DNA of 64,000 nt from Scatavimonas merdigallinarum (GCA_018713055.1 DVFW01000028.1:1-64000); one strand, 5' to 3'. Counted from the first letter of the stretch, positions 17,988 through 27,064 are shown. Program-made: numbers and translations. The notes: generated by a model from the letters alone, not told the origin.

Positions 17988-18467
17988 ATGAACGCACACG
18001 GCATCGTCCATAAATATGGAGACAATGTAGACACAGACGTAATTATTCCGGCAAGGTATCTGAATACGGCTTCCCATCAAGAGCTTGCAGCGCATTGCAT
18101 GGAGGATATTGACAAGGGTTTTGTAAAAAAGGTAAAAAAGGGCGATATTATGGTCGCAGAAAAAAATTTTGGCTGCGGCTCTTCCAGGGAGCATGCGCCC
18201 ATTGCCATTAAGGCTTCCGGTATTTCCTGTGTGATCGCTTCCACATTTGCAAGGATTTTTTACAGGAACGCTATCAATATCGGCCTGCCAATTTTGGAAT
18301 GCGAACAGGCGGCAAAGGATATAAAAAACGGGGATGAGATAAGCGTTGACTTTGATACGGGCGTGATTACAAATAAAACAACGGGCAAAAGCTACCAGGC
18401 GCAACCGTTCCCGCCGTTTATTCAAAATATTATTACAAAAGGCGGCCTTTTGAACGCAATCAAATAA
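17988..18467 (+). CDS. leuD: 3-isopropylmalate dehydratase-family small subunit (LeuD type)
   Basis: The 159-residue swivel-domain partner of the upstream large subunit starts HKYGDNVDTDVIIPARYL. It has the substrate-binding GCGSSREHAPIAIKASG and STFARIFYRNAINIGLP segments. The length fits the short LeuD class. AAAGAATGGAGG lies before the ATG. A terminator follows at 18492. The assignment to leucine synthesis is uncertain for the same reasons as for the large subunit. Confidence 0.88.
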   Translation: MNAHGIVHKYGDNVDTDVIIPARYLNTASHQELAAHCMEDIDKGFVKKVKKGDIMVAEKNFGCGSSREHAPIAIKASGISCVIASTFARIFYRNAINIGLPILECEQAAKDIKNGDEISVDFDTGVITNKTTGKSYQAQPFPPFIQNIITKGGLLNAIK

Positions 18468-18491
18468 TTTAAAAATAACGGTAAATAATAC

Positions 18492-18530
18492 AAGCGTCGT
18501 TCCTTTTGTGGGGACGGCGCTTCCGTTTGT
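18492..18530 (+). terminator. Terminator of the leuCD operon
   Basis: AAGCGTCGTTCC / GGGGACGGCGCTT form an imperfect stem with G-U pairs, followed by a T-rich tail (TCCGTTTGTTTTT). Confidence 0.65.
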
Positions 18531-18654
18531 TTTTGCAAAGATGAAAAGCACAATATATAGAAAAAATAAAATAAAGAAACCTATATATTGATATAAGAAA
18601 ATTTTTTGTGGAAAAATATTACAATATTGTTAAATGAGATTACAGAAAAAAGTG

Positions 18655-18683
18655 TTGCAAATGAAAAACACAGATGTTAATAT
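18655..18683 (+). promoter_or_regulatory. SigA-type promoter of the ABC transporter operon
   Basis: TTGCAA (18655-18660) and TAATAT (18678-18683) have a 17-base spacer. The leader to the lipoprotein start is about 130 bases. The whole 18468-18818 stretch is otherwise AT-rich and without a gene. Confidence 0.6.
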
Positions 18684-18756
18684 AACTTATGAGAAAAGAA
18701 TATGATCTGAAATTTTGTCGAAAATAAACAAAGAATTGCTTTAAAATTGCTTATTA

Positions 18757-18776
18757 AGCCGAAGGCTCGGCTTTTT
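18757..18776 (+). terminator. Leader terminator upstream of the ABC operon
   Basis: The short stem AGCCGA / TCGGCT has an AGGC loop and is followed directly by TTTT. It lies between the promoter at 18655-18683 and the start at 18819, so it may terminate part of the transcripts (attenuator-like). Confidence 0.5.
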
Positions 18777-18818
18777 AGGGATAAAAACCAAAAAATAAAG
18801 GGTAAAGGAGAAATTACA

Positions 18819-20228
18819 ATGCGCAAGATTTCAAAAATTATGGCACTGCTAATGGTTCTTTGCATGGCAGTCGGCATTTTTGCCGGATGTAACGCAGGCG
18901 ATGGCTCGTCCCAGACATCGTCGGGAGGAGGTACTACAGACACATCGGGAGTAGACGAAATTTATTTTTTAAACTTTAAACCGGAGATTGCCGACAAATA
19001 TGAGGCAATTGCTGCGCAATATGAAGAAGAAACAGGCATTAAGGTTAAGATTACAACAGCGGCGTCGGGCGAATATGAAAAAACCCTGATGTCTGAGATT
19101 GCAAAATCTGACCCGCCCACCATTTTCCAGATCAACGGCCCGGTTGGCTATCAGAACTGGAAAGATTACTGCGCAGATTTGAAGGATTCAGAGCTGTATA
19201 ATATGCTTACAGATGAAAACAAGTCTTTGGCAGTTTCCAATGAGGATGGGATCTATGGGATTCCGTACGCGCTGGAAGGCTATGGAATTATCTACAATAA
19301 CGCCATCATGGAAGCGTATTTTGCCTCTGAAAATAAAAGCACCAACTTCACATCTGTGGAGGAAATTACAAACTTTGCCGCGTTAAGCGAAATTGTAGAG
19401 GATATGACAAAGCTTAAGGACGAGCTTGGTATAGACGGCGTGTTTGCTTCCACCTCCATGGCGGAGGGGAACCAGTGGAGATGGCAGACGCACCTTGCAA
19501 ACCTGCCGCTTTACTATGAGTTTAAAGAGAATACCGACTATGACAACGTAATTCTTGCCGGCCTTAACACAAATGAAATTACGTTTAAGTACAATAAGGA
19601 ATTCCAAAATATTTTTGATCTGTATATTAACAATTCTACAACCGACAAGGGCCTGCTTTCTTCCAAAACGGTTGACGACGCTATGGCAGAATTTGCCTTG
19701 GGCAAATGCGCAATGGTACAAAACGGAAACTGGGGATGGGCACAGATTAACGGAACAGACGGCAATGTGACAAAGGCGGAAGACGTTAAGTTCCTGCCCA
19801 TCTATACCGGTATGCAGGGCGAAGAAACACAGGGCATTTGCATTGGTACGGAAAACTATTTTGCCATCAACAGCCAGGTTGACCAGGCAAAACAGCAGGC
19901 TTCGATCGACTTTTTAGTATGGCTCTTCTCAAGCGAAGAGGGTAAAAAGGCTGTTACAAACGACCTGGGCTTTATCACACCGTTTAACACCTTTGAAGAG
20001 GACGAACAGCCCACAGACCCGCTTGCACAGGAAGTTTTAAGATGGAAAGCAAAGGAAAGCGGCGAAATTGTGAACCCGGAATGGCTCTTTACGGCATTCC
20101 CCAGCGAAGAATTCAAGAATTTGTTTGGCGCCGCGCTGCTGGAGTATGTACAGGATCAGAAAACCTGGGATGAAGTAACGCAGACAGTTATCGACGCCTG
20201 GGCGTCTGAAAAGGCAGCGACCGCATAA
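18819..20228 (+). CDS. Carbohydrate ABC transporter substrate-binding lipoprotein (family 1)
   Basis: This 469-residue secreted lipoprotein has a signal sequence MRKISKIMALLMVLCMAVGI ending in the lipobox FAGC (Cys24). A Gly/Ser/Thr-rich linker precedes a MalE/MsmE-like binding protein with YEEETGIKVKITTAASGEYEKTL and the late SIDFLVWLFSSEEGKKAV. It captures a sugar or oligosaccharide outside the membrane for the two permeases downstream. AAAGGAG lies at a good distance from the ATG. The sugar is unknown. Confidence 0.92.
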   Translation: MRKISKIMALLMVLCMAVGIFAGCNAGDGSSQTSSGGGTTDTSGVDEIYFLNFKPEIADKYEAIAAQYEEETGIKVKITTAASGEYEKTLMSEIAKSDPPTIFQINGPVGYQNWKDYCADLKDSELYNMLTDENKSLAVSNEDGIYGIPYALEGYGIIYNNAIMEAYFASENKSTNFTSVEEITNFAALSEIVEDMTKLKDELGIDGVFASTSMAEGNQWRWQTHLANLPLYYEFKENTDYDNVILAGLNTNEITFKYNKEFQNIFDLYINNSTTDKGLLSSKTVDDAMAEFALGKCAMVQNGNWGWAQINGTDGNVTKAEDVKFLPIYTGMQGEETQGICIGTENYFAINSQVDQAKQQASIDFLVWLFSSEEGKKAVTNDLGFITPFNTFEEDEQPTDPLAQEVLRWKAKESGEIVNPEWLFTAFPSEEFKNLFGAALLEYVQDQKTWDEVTQTVIDAWASEKAATA

Positions 20229-20298
20229 AAACGTTTAGGCGGCGCAGAATGTTATTGTATAAGCGTTAAATCCGAAAAATCCAGTTAAACAAAATTTG

Positions 20299-20324
20299 CA
20301 CCCCGTACCCTCGGGTACGGGGTG
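20299..20324 (+). terminator. Intercistronic stem-loop between binding protein and permease genes
   Basis: A near-perfect stem CACCCCGTACC / GGTACGGGGTG has a 4-base loop and no T-run after it. This fits a 3'-end-protecting or partially terminating hairpin of the kind that raises binding-protein mRNA over permease mRNA. Confidence 0.6.
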
Positions 20325-20373
20325 TGATTAAGTAAATGGCTTTTCTTAATTATAAAATCAAAGGAGGGATTGT

Positions 20374-21216
20374 ATGCAAAAAGCGATGAAAAGATGGTTT
20401 CCCGTTTTGGTATTGCCCACTTTGGCCGCTTTTCTGATTGCGTTTATTATCCCGTTTATCATGGGAATATATCTGTCGTTTACAAAGTTCAGCACAGTAG
20501 AAAATGCGCAATGGGTGGGCATTGAAAACTATATTAAAGCCTTTTCAAACGCTGATTTCATCAACGCGCTTTGGTTTACGGTTAAATTTACCGTGGTATC
20601 GGTCATAACCATAAATGTACTGGCTTTCCTTTTGGCTTTATTATTAACAAAGGCTATAAAGGGGACAAACCTTTTCAGAACGACCTTTTTTATGCCAAAC
20701 CTGATTGGCGGTATTGTTCTGGGGTATATCTGGCTTATGATCATCAACGGCGTGCTGTATTATTCAAACGCGACAATTACAACGGACCCGGCCTATGGCT
20801 TTTGGGGGCTTGTTATCTTAATGAACTGGCAACTTGTAGGATATATGATGATTATTTATATAGCCGGCATACAAAACGTTTCGCCCGAACTGATGGAGGC
20901 TGCCGATATAGACGGCGCAAACAACTGGCAGAAGCTTTGGAAAATTACCATCCCGCAGGTTATGCCGTCTATTACCATCTGCGTGTTCCTTACGCTGACA
21001 AACTCGTTTAAGCTGTTTGACCAAAACTATGCGCTTACGGCAGGCGCGCCTGGAAAGCAGACGCAAATGCTGGCGCTGGATATTTACAATACGTTTTACG
21101 GACGCGTAGGATGGCAGGGCGTAGGACAAGCCAAGGCGGTTATCTTCTTTGTGATTGTTGCGGTCATTGCTTTGACGCAGCTTTACCTGACAAGACGTAA
21201 GGAGGTTGAAAGCTGA
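20374..21216 (+). CDS. Sugar ABC transporter permease (MalF/UgpA type)
   Basis: This 280-residue inner-membrane protein has six predicted helices. The cytoplasmic EAA loop, which docks the ATPase, is ELMEAADIDGANNWQKLWKI. AAAGGAGGG stands 7 bases before the start. It overlaps the second permease by one base (TGATGG). It forms the translocation channel with that partner. Confidence 0.93.
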   Translation: MQKAMKRWFPVLVLPTLAAFLIAFIIPFIMGIYLSFTKFSTVENAQWVGIENYIKAFSNADFINALWFTVKFTVVSVITINVLAFLLALLLTKAIKGTNLFRTTFFMPNLIGGIVLGYIWLMIINGVLYYSNATITTDPAYGFWGLVILMNWQLVGYMMIIYIAGIQNVSPELMEAADIDGANNWQKLWKITIPQVMPSITICVFLTLTNSFKLFDQNYALTAGAPGKQTQMLALDIYNTFYGRVGWQGVGQAKAVIFFVIVAVIALTQLYLTRRKEVES

Positions 21217-22118
21217 TGGCGGAACAACTGCTTACCACTGCACAGATTGAAAAAAAGAAAAAGAAAGGGAACAACCAAAAGATCAAGGCCAAGATGCGCG
21301 GAAGAGACTGGTTGAAATTTGCCATTTTGGTAGTTGTGGTCATTGCCGTTTTAGCACCGATTTTTCTGGTTGTAATGAATTCTTTCAAGGGGAAACTTTA
21401 TTTAAGCGCAGAGCCGTTTGCCTTTCCGAACGCAGAATCGTTTGTGGGGCTTAACAATTATATAAACGGCGTTGAAAAAATTGGGTTTTTCCAGGCGTTT
21501 GGCGTTTCTCTGTTTATTACCATCTGTTCCGTTGCGGTTATCATCCTTTGCACCTCCATGTGCGCATGGTTTATTGTAAGAATAAAAGCCTGGTATACAA
21601 AGGTGCTGTACCTTTTATGCGCGTTTTCGATGATCGTACCGTTCCAGATGGTGATGTACCCCATGTCGCAGGTTGCAAATAGGCTGGGGATCGACAACAT
21701 GTTCGGGATTGTTATACTTTATCTGGGATTTGGCGCGGGGCTTTCTGTTTTTATGTTCACGGGCTTTATCAAAAGCGTCCCGCTTGAAATAGAGGAAGCG
21801 GCGATGATCGACGGGTGTGGGTCCATGCGTACATTCTTTTTCATTGTGTTCCCTATATTGCGGCCAACGGCGATTACGGTAGCAATTTTAAACGCAATGT
21901 GGATTTGGAACGACTATTTGCTCCCAACGCTCGTGTTGCCCAAGGAACAGCAGACGATCCCGATGGCGATCCAGTTTTTGCGCGGCGGATATGGGGCGAT
22001 TGACATGGCCGCCATGATGGCGATGCTTGTGCTTGCAATTATTCCGATCATTGTGTTCTACCTTGTGTGCCAGAAGTATATTATTAAGGGCGTTGTCGCC
22101 GGCGCGGTCAAGGGATAA
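21216..22118 (+). CDS. Sugar ABC transporter permease (MalG/UgpE type)
   Basis: The second channel subunit has 300 residues. A basic cytoplasmic N-terminus (about 35 residues with KKKKKGNNQK) is followed by six helices. The EAA loop is EIEEAAMIDGCGSMRTFFFI. No ATPase or glycosidase gene follows. As in many Firmicutes, energy probably comes from a shared MsmX-type ATPase encoded elsewhere (inference). Confidence 0.93.
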   Translation: MAEQLLTTAQIEKKKKKGNNQKIKAKMRGRDWLKFAILVVVVIAVLAPIFLVVMNSFKGKLYLSAEPFAFPNAESFVGLNNYINGVEKIGFFQAFGVSLFITICSVAVIILCTSMCAWFIVRIKAWYTKVLYLLCAFSMIVPFQMVMYPMSQVANRLGIDNMFGIVILYLGFGAGLSVFMFTGFIKSVPLEIEEAAMIDGCGSMRTFFFIVFPILRPTAITVAILNAMWIWNDYLLPTLVLPKEQQTIPMAIQFLRGGYGAIDMAAMMAMLVLAIIPIIVFYLVCQKYIIKGVVAGAVKG

Positions 22119-22136
22119 AACACCAGAAGAAAAAAC

Positions 22137-22165
22137 TTGCATTTTTTTACAGAGCGTGGTAAACT
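22137..22165 (+). promoter_or_regulatory. SigA-type promoter of the rimP-nusA operon
   Basis: TTGCAT (22137-22142) and TAAACT (22160-22165) have a 17-base spacer, directly after the permease gene. Confidence 0.6.
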
Positions 22166-22194
22166 AATAAAAGTTGAATAGAAGATAAGAGTAA

Positions 22195-22224
22195 GGAGTG
22201 GGAAAAAGCCCGCTCCTTTCTTTT
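22195..22224 (+). terminator. Leader terminator of the nusA operon
   Basis: GGAGTGGG / CCCGCTCC (8 bp with one G-U pair, AAAAAG loop) is followed by TTTCTTTT. It sits between the promoter at 22137-22165 and the rimP start, so transcripts must pass it to reach nusA. Feedback control by NusA is a natural reading, but it is inferred. Confidence 0.65.
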
Positions 22225-22289
22225 GAGTATGCGAAAAACCCTTTTTAAAAAACAGGGGTTGGGCGGAGCAACGAAAAGGGGTATGTTGT

Positions 22290-22769
22290 TTGGCAAAGAA
22301 AAAAGGTACAAATACGGCAGAGGCCGTTTGGCTGCTTGCACAGCCGGTTGTCGCTGCTATGGGGCTGCAGCTTTGGGATGTGCGTTTTGTTAAAGAGGGC
22401 GCGCAATGGTATTTACGGATTTTTATTGACAAAGAAGGCGGTGTGTGCATAGAGGACTGCGAAGCGGTCAGCCGGGCGCTGGACCAGCCTTTGGATGAAG
22501 CTGACCTGATTGAACAAAGCTATTGCCTGGAGGTCTGTTCCCCTGGCCTGGAACGTGAGCTGATACGGGAAGAACATTTTGAAAAATTTATAGGGGCGGA
22601 CGTTCTGGTTCATATGATACGCCCCATAGAACCGCTCGGCAAAGAATTTGGCGGAATTCTGAAAGCCGCCGATAAACATACGTTTACGGTGTCGGACGGT
22701 GGGAAAAATGAAATTACCATACAAAAAAAAGATGCGGCGTGGGTAAAGCTTGACGATTTTGCTATGTAA
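22290..22769 (+). CDS. rimP: Ribosome maturation factor RimP
   Basis: This 159-residue protein helps assemble the 30S subunit. It has the two-domain RimP form, with LRIFIDKEGGVCIEDCEAVSRALDQPLDE and SYCLEVCSPGLERELIREEHFEKFIG. The start codon is TTG at 22290, with AAAAGGGG 8 bases upstream; the ATG at 22283 is out of frame. It opens the conserved operon with nusA. Confidence 0.93.
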   Translation: MAKKKGTNTAEAVWLLAQPVVAAMGLQLWDVRFVKEGAQWYLRIFIDKEGGVCIEDCEAVSRALDQPLDEADLIEQSYCLEVCSPGLERELIREEHFEKFIGADVLVHMIRPIEPLGKEFGGILKAADKHTFTVSDGGKNEITIQKKDAAWVKLDDFAM

Positions 22770-22856
22770 GGACAGAATCTCTGTATAGGATTGCGCCGGC
22801 AGAAACTACAATTGCACAAGCATAAAGAAGAATATAAGGAAAGGTTGATTTGGAAA

Positions 22857-23999
22857 ATGGATAACCGCGAGCTTTTTGACGCACTGGCACTTTTGGAAAA
22901 AGAAAGGGGAATCCCGGCTGATTATATGCTTTCCCAAATACAAAAGGCCATTGTGATTGCATGCAAGAACACATATGGCGGCAACGAAGACGTCGATATC
23001 ATAATGGATAAGGACACGGGGAAGTTTGAAGTATATCTTTTAAAAACGGTTGTGGAGGAAGTAGAAGACCCAAACCGTGAAATTATGCTCGACCAGGCAA
23101 GAAAGCTGGATCCATCAGCCCGGCTTGAAGAAAAAGTGCGGATTGAGCTGGACCCCAAGCAGTTTGGCAGAATTGCTGTGCAGACCTCCAGAAGCATTAT
23201 CCGACAGGGCATACGCGACGGGGAAAAAGGGCAGATGCTGCTTGAATTCCAAAGCCGCAATCAGGAAATTGTTACAGCTACGGTGGAGCGAATTGATCCG
23301 AAAAGCGGCGCCGTTACCCTGAAGATAGGCAAGGCAGAGGCTGTGCTGCCAAAGAGCGAGCAGGTAAACGGAGAGGAATTCAGGGAAGGTGAACATATTA
23401 AGGTATATATTGTTGACGTGCGCGACGGGGAGAAAGGTCCGCGGGCGATTTTGTCGCGAACGCACCCCGACTTTGTAAAGCGGCTGTTTGAAACGGAAGT
23501 ACCGGAAATATTTGATGGTACGGTAGAGATTAAGTCTGTATCCAGGGAGGCCGGTTCCAGAACAAAAATGGCTGTTTCAAGCCGTGACAGCAACGTTGAC
23601 CCCGTGGGCGCCTGTATTGGCGCGCGGGGAACAAGAGTGGCCGCGATTGTTGGGGAGCTTGGAGGAGAAAAAATAGATATTATAGAATACGACGAAAGTC
23701 CTGAAAAATTTATTGCAGCAGCTTTATCACCGGCAAATGTGATCAGCGTGGTCCCCGCTGCCGACGGTACAAAGGTCTGCAAGGTTACGGTGCCGGACGG
23801 CCAGCTTTCTCTGGCGATTGGCAATAAGGGGCAGAACGTGCGCCTTGCAGCCAAGCTGACGGGGTGGAAGATTGATATTCGCCCGGAAAGCGGGTTTTAT
23901 GGAGAAGAAGAGGAGGAAGAACAGCCAGCCCCCGTGCCGGAGCAGGAAACATCCCCGCAGGCGGATGCAGAAAAAGAATTGGCAGAAGAGAAAGTATGA
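22857..23999 (+). CDS. nusA: Transcription termination/antitermination factor NusA
   Basis: This 380-residue RNA polymerase-associated factor has an N-terminal domain (MDNRELFDALALLEKERGI), an S1 domain near 135-200 (VTATVERIDPKSGAVTLKIGKAEAVLP), and two KH domains with GACIGARGTRVAAIVGEL and SLAIGNKGQNVRLAAKLTGW. An acidic tail (EEEEEEQPAPVPEQE) closes the protein, as in Firmicutes NusA without the C-terminal repeats. The family N-terminus sets the ATG at 22857. It is followed by rnpM. Confidence 0.96.
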   Translation: MDNRELFDALALLEKERGIPADYMLSQIQKAIVIACKNTYGGNEDVDIIMDKDTGKFEVYLLKTVVEEVEDPNREIMLDQARKLDPSARLEEKVRIELDPKQFGRIAVQTSRSIIRQGIRDGEKGQMLLEFQSRNQEIVTATVERIDPKSGAVTLKIGKAEAVLPKSEQVNGEEFREGEHIKVYIVDVRDGEKGPRAILSRTHPDFVKRLFETEVPEIFDGTVEIKSVSREAGSRTKMAVSSRDSNVDPVGACIGARGTRVAAIVGELGGEKIDIIEYDESPEKFIAAALSPANVISVVPAADGTKVCKVTVPDGQLSLAIGNKGQNVRLAAKLTGWKIDIRPESGFYGEEEEEEQPAPVPEQETSPQADAEKELAEEKV

Positions 24000-24045
24000 T
24001 GTTATTGAAATATGCATAGAAGGGTGCGGGAAGGCGGTGAGGCTT

Positions 24046-24345
24046 ATGCGTCAGAAGAAGATCCCGTTGCGCAAGTGCACGGGCTGCGGCGAAATGAAGC
24101 CGAAAAAAGAATTGATACGGGTGGTCAGGGGGCCCGATGAAAAAGACGAAAACGGGCAGATTGTGAAAAAAGGGGAAATCAGCCTGGACCTTACCGGGAA
24201 AAAGCCTGGACGGGGTGCATATGTATGCGGCAACCCGGAATGCTTACGGCTTGCAAGAAAGGCAAAGCGTTTTGAAAGGGCATTTTCCTGCCAGATACCG
24301 GAGCAGGTTTATGAAAAAATGGAGGAGGAACTTAGCCGCATATGA
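24046..24345 (+). CDS. rnpM: YlxR family protein (RNase P modulator RnpM)
   Basis: A 99-residue basic protein: MRQKKIPLRKCTGCGEMKPKKELIRVV, then KKPGRGAYVCGNPECLRLARK, the classic YlxR signature. B. subtilis YlxR binds RNase P RNA. The start at 24046 was chosen from the family N-terminus. It overlaps the L7Ae gene by ATGA. There is an extra charged loop (GPDEKDENGQIVKKGEI) in the middle. Confidence 0.93.
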   Translation: MRQKKIPLRKCTGCGEMKPKKELIRVVRGPDEKDENGQIVKKGEISLDLTGKKPGRGAYVCGNPECLRLARKAKRFERAFSCQIPEQVYEKMEEELSRI

Positions 24346-24668
24346 ATCACGCCTTTTTATCACTATTGGGACTCTGCCGGCGCGCCGGCAAGCTGACAAT
24401 TGGATGTGAGGCTGTAAAGGGGTCTGTTTTAAAAGGAGAAGCCAGGCTTGTTATTTTGGCAGAGGATATATCAAAGCATACGCAGCAGGACGTTTTGTTT
24501 CATGTAAAGCAGGCGGGTACGCCGTTTGTACAGGCGGGCTGCGGAAAAGATGCGCTTGGCGCCGCTTTGGGAAAATATGCGTCGGTCATGGCAGTGAACG
24601 ACGCAGGGTTTGCAAAAAAACTCAAGCAGCTTGTGCCGCAACAGCAAAACGAACGGGGAGGCATGTAA
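24342..24668 (+). CDS. L7Ae/L30e/S12e/Gadd45-family protein (YlxQ type)
   Basis: This 108-residue protein of the L7Ae RNA-binding fold has LLGLCRRAGKLTIGCEAV and LAEDISKHTQQDVLF, usual in the nusA-infB operon of Firmicutes. It probably binds kink-turn RNA. The start overlaps rnpM by four bases, and infB begins three bases after the stop. Confidence 0.92.
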   Translation: MNHAFLSLLGLCRRAGKLTIGCEAVKGSVLKGEARLVILAEDISKHTQQDVLFHVKQAGTPFVQAGCGKDALGAALGKYASVMAVNDAGFAKKLKQLVPQQQNERGGM

Positions 24669-24671
24669 TTT

Positions 24672-27032
24672 ATGTTGATAAAATACAGAGTACACGAGGT
24701 CGCCAAGGATCTGAATGTTCCCAGCAAAGAGGTGATCAGCCTGCTGAAAAAACATTTCGGAGACACAAAAAAACATATGACGGCGCTGACAGAAGAAGAG
24801 CTGGATGTTGTTTTTGATTTTTATACACAGCAAAATGCAATTGAAAACTTTGATTCGTATTTTGCCGTGCGTGACCGCGCAATTGAGAAGCATATTGAAG
24901 AAAAAGAACAAAAAAAGCAGCGGGAGCAAACAAAAGAAAAGGCAAAGGAAGAGCAAAGGGGCGTAAAGCCGCAGCCGAACAAAAAAGCGTCTGCCCAGCA
25001 AAAGCAGCAGAAGGCTGTACAAAAAAGCCAAAATACAAACCACGATGTACCCATGAAAGGCAAGCGCGATAAAAAGATTATAGACACACGCGCAGCCGTT
25101 GTAGACGTGGAGCGCTATAATGAAAAATACGACCGTTTGGCGTCGGAAAAAATTAAAACGGAAAATACGGTCAGAAAGCAAAAAATTACACAACGCTCGC
25201 AGCAGCGCGGCAAGCCAAGGAATTCCAGAAAAGAAACAGAGGCTGAACGCCTGAAAAGAATTGCCGCCGAGCGCAAGAGTAAGCCGATCACCGTTACCAT
25301 TCCCGACGAAATTACCGTAAGCGAACTTGCGCTGCGTTTAAAGGCAACGGCGGCGGAAGTTATTAAAAAGCTGTTTCTGATGGGTACGATGGTAACGGTA
25401 AACGACGTGATTGATTTTGACACGGCAAGCCTTGCCGCGATGGAGTTCCATGCAAAGGTGGAAAAAGAGGTTGTTGTCACCATTGAAGAGCGAATTATTG
25501 ACGACAGCGAAGACGACGACGAAAACCTTGTTCCCAGAGCGCCGGTTGTTGTGGTGATGGGGCATGTTGACCACGGTAAAACCTCGCTGCTCGATACGAT
25601 CCGCCATACCAACGTAACGCAAAGTGAAGCGGGCGGTATTACGCAGCATATTGGCGCTTACAGAGTAAAGATCAACGACAGGGATATTACGTTTTTAGAC
25701 ACGCCGGGGCATGAGGCGTTTACAACTATGCGCGCAAGGGGCGCGCAGGTTACCGATATAGCGATTCTTGTGGTGGCGGCGGACGACGGGATTATGCCGC
25801 AGACAATTGAGGCAATTAACCATGCAAAGGCAGCGGGCGTTTCCGTAATTGTTGCGATTAACAAAATAGACAAGGAGGGCGCCAATCCGGAGCTTGTAAA
25901 GCAACAGCTTACAGAATATGAGCTTGTTCCGGAAGAATGGGGTGGAGATACCCCGTGTATTCCGGTTTCTGCTAAGACAAAACAGGGCATTGAGGACCTG
26001 CTTGAAATGGTGATCCTTGTTGCAGACATGAAAGAACTTAAAGCAAACCCGGACCGCGCCGCAAAGGGAACGGTTATAGAGGCGCGCCTGGATAAAGGCA
26101 GGGGCACGGTTGCGACAATGCTTGTGCAAAACGGTACGCTGCATGTGGGCGATACAATTGTGGCGGGCACAGCGGTGGGCCGTGTACGCGCAATGACAAA
26201 CGACAAAGGGGAAAAGGTGGAAAGTGCCGGCCCCTCTTATCCGGTGGAGATTACCGGACTGGACGATGTACCGTCCGGCGGCGACATATTTAACGCTGTG
26301 TCTGACGAGCGTTTGGCAAGGGAGCTTGTGGAGCAGCGCAAGGCGCAGCAGAAAGAAGAGCAGTTCAGCCGCCAAACCAGGGTTACGCTTGATAACCTGT
26401 TTGATCAGATGCAGCTGGGTGACGTTAAGGAATTAAAGCTGATTGTCAAGGCGGATGTGCAGGGATCTGTAGAGGCTGTTCGTCAGTCTTTGGAAAAGTT
26501 GTCAAACGACGAAGTAAGAGTTCATGTAATTCATGGCGGCGTTGGGGCAATCAGCGAATCTGACGTTATGCTTGCCAATGCTTCCAATGCGATTATTGTA
26601 GGGTTTAATGTAAGGCCAGACCCTGTAGCGGCCGAGAACGCAGAAACAGAAGGCGTAGATATGCGTCTTTACAGGGTGATCTACGACTGTATTGAAGAAA
26701 TAGAGGCAGCCATGAAAGGCCTGCTTGCGCCAAAAACGCGCGAGGTACAGCTTGGCCGCGCAGAATGCCGCAATGTAATTAAGGTCAAAAATGTGGGATT
26801 TATTGCAGGCAGCTATGTGCTTTCCGGCAAGGTGGCGCGCAACGCAAACGTGCGCGTGGTGCGCGACGGCGTAGTGATTGCCGAAGACAGGGTGGTTTCC
26901 TTGCAACGGTTTAAAGACGCTGTGAAAGAGGTTGCCGCGGGTTATGAATGCGGGATTGGCCTGGAGCACTTTAATGACCTTAAGGAAGGGGATATTTTTG
27001 AAGCGTATGTTATAGAGGAATACACGGAATAA
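24672..27032 (+). CDS. infB: Translation initiation factor IF-2
   Basis: This 786-residue GTPase delivers initiator tRNA to the 30S subunit. An IF2-N domain (YRVHEVAKDLNVPSKEVISLLKKH) is followed by a long charged, low-complexity linker (about residues 70-195, rich in Lys, Gln and Glu). A second IF2-N copy follows (ITVSELALRLKATAAEVIKKL). The G domain has GHVDHGKTS, DTPGHEAFT and NKIDKEGANP. Domains II-IV end in FEAYVIEEYTE. GGGGAGG lies 10 bases before the ATG. Confidence 0.97.
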   Translation: MLIKYRVHEVAKDLNVPSKEVISLLKKHFGDTKKHMTALTEEELDVVFDFYTQQNAIENFDSYFAVRDRAIEKHIEEKEQKKQREQTKEKAKEEQRGVKPQPNKKASAQQKQQKAVQKSQNTNHDVPMKGKRDKKIIDTRAAVVDVERYNEKYDRLASEKIKTENTVRKQKITQRSQQRGKPRNSRKETEAERLKRIAAERKSKPITVTIPDEITVSELALRLKATAAEVIKKLFLMGTMVTVNDVIDFDTASLAAMEFHAKVEKEVVVTIEERIIDDSEDDDENLVPRAPVVVVMGHVDHGKTSLLDTIRHTNVTQSEAGGITQHIGAYRVKINDRDITFLDTPGHEAFTTMRARGAQVTDIAILVVAADDGIMPQTIEAINHAKAAGVSVIVAINKIDKEGANPELVKQQLTEYELVPEEWGGDTPCIPVSAKTKQGIEDLLEMVILVADMKELKANPDRAAKGTVIEARLDKGRGTVATMLVQNGTLHVGDTIVAGTAVGRVRAMTNDKGEKVESAGPSYPVEITGLDDVPSGGDIFNAVSDERLARELVEQRKAQQKEEQFSRQTRVTLDNLFDQMQLGDVKELKLIVKADVQGSVEAVRQSLEKLSNDEVRVHVIHGGVGAISESDVMLANASNAIIVGFNVRPDPVAAENAETEGVDMRLYRVIYDCIEEIEAAMKGLLAPKTREVQLGRAECRNVIKVKNVGFIAGSYVLSGKVARNANVRVVRDGVVIAEDRVVSLQRFKDAVKEVAAGYECGIGLEHFNDLKEGDIFEAYVIEEYTE

Positions 27033-27064
27033 TAACAGTTGGAACAGGCAAAAGGGATGATTAA

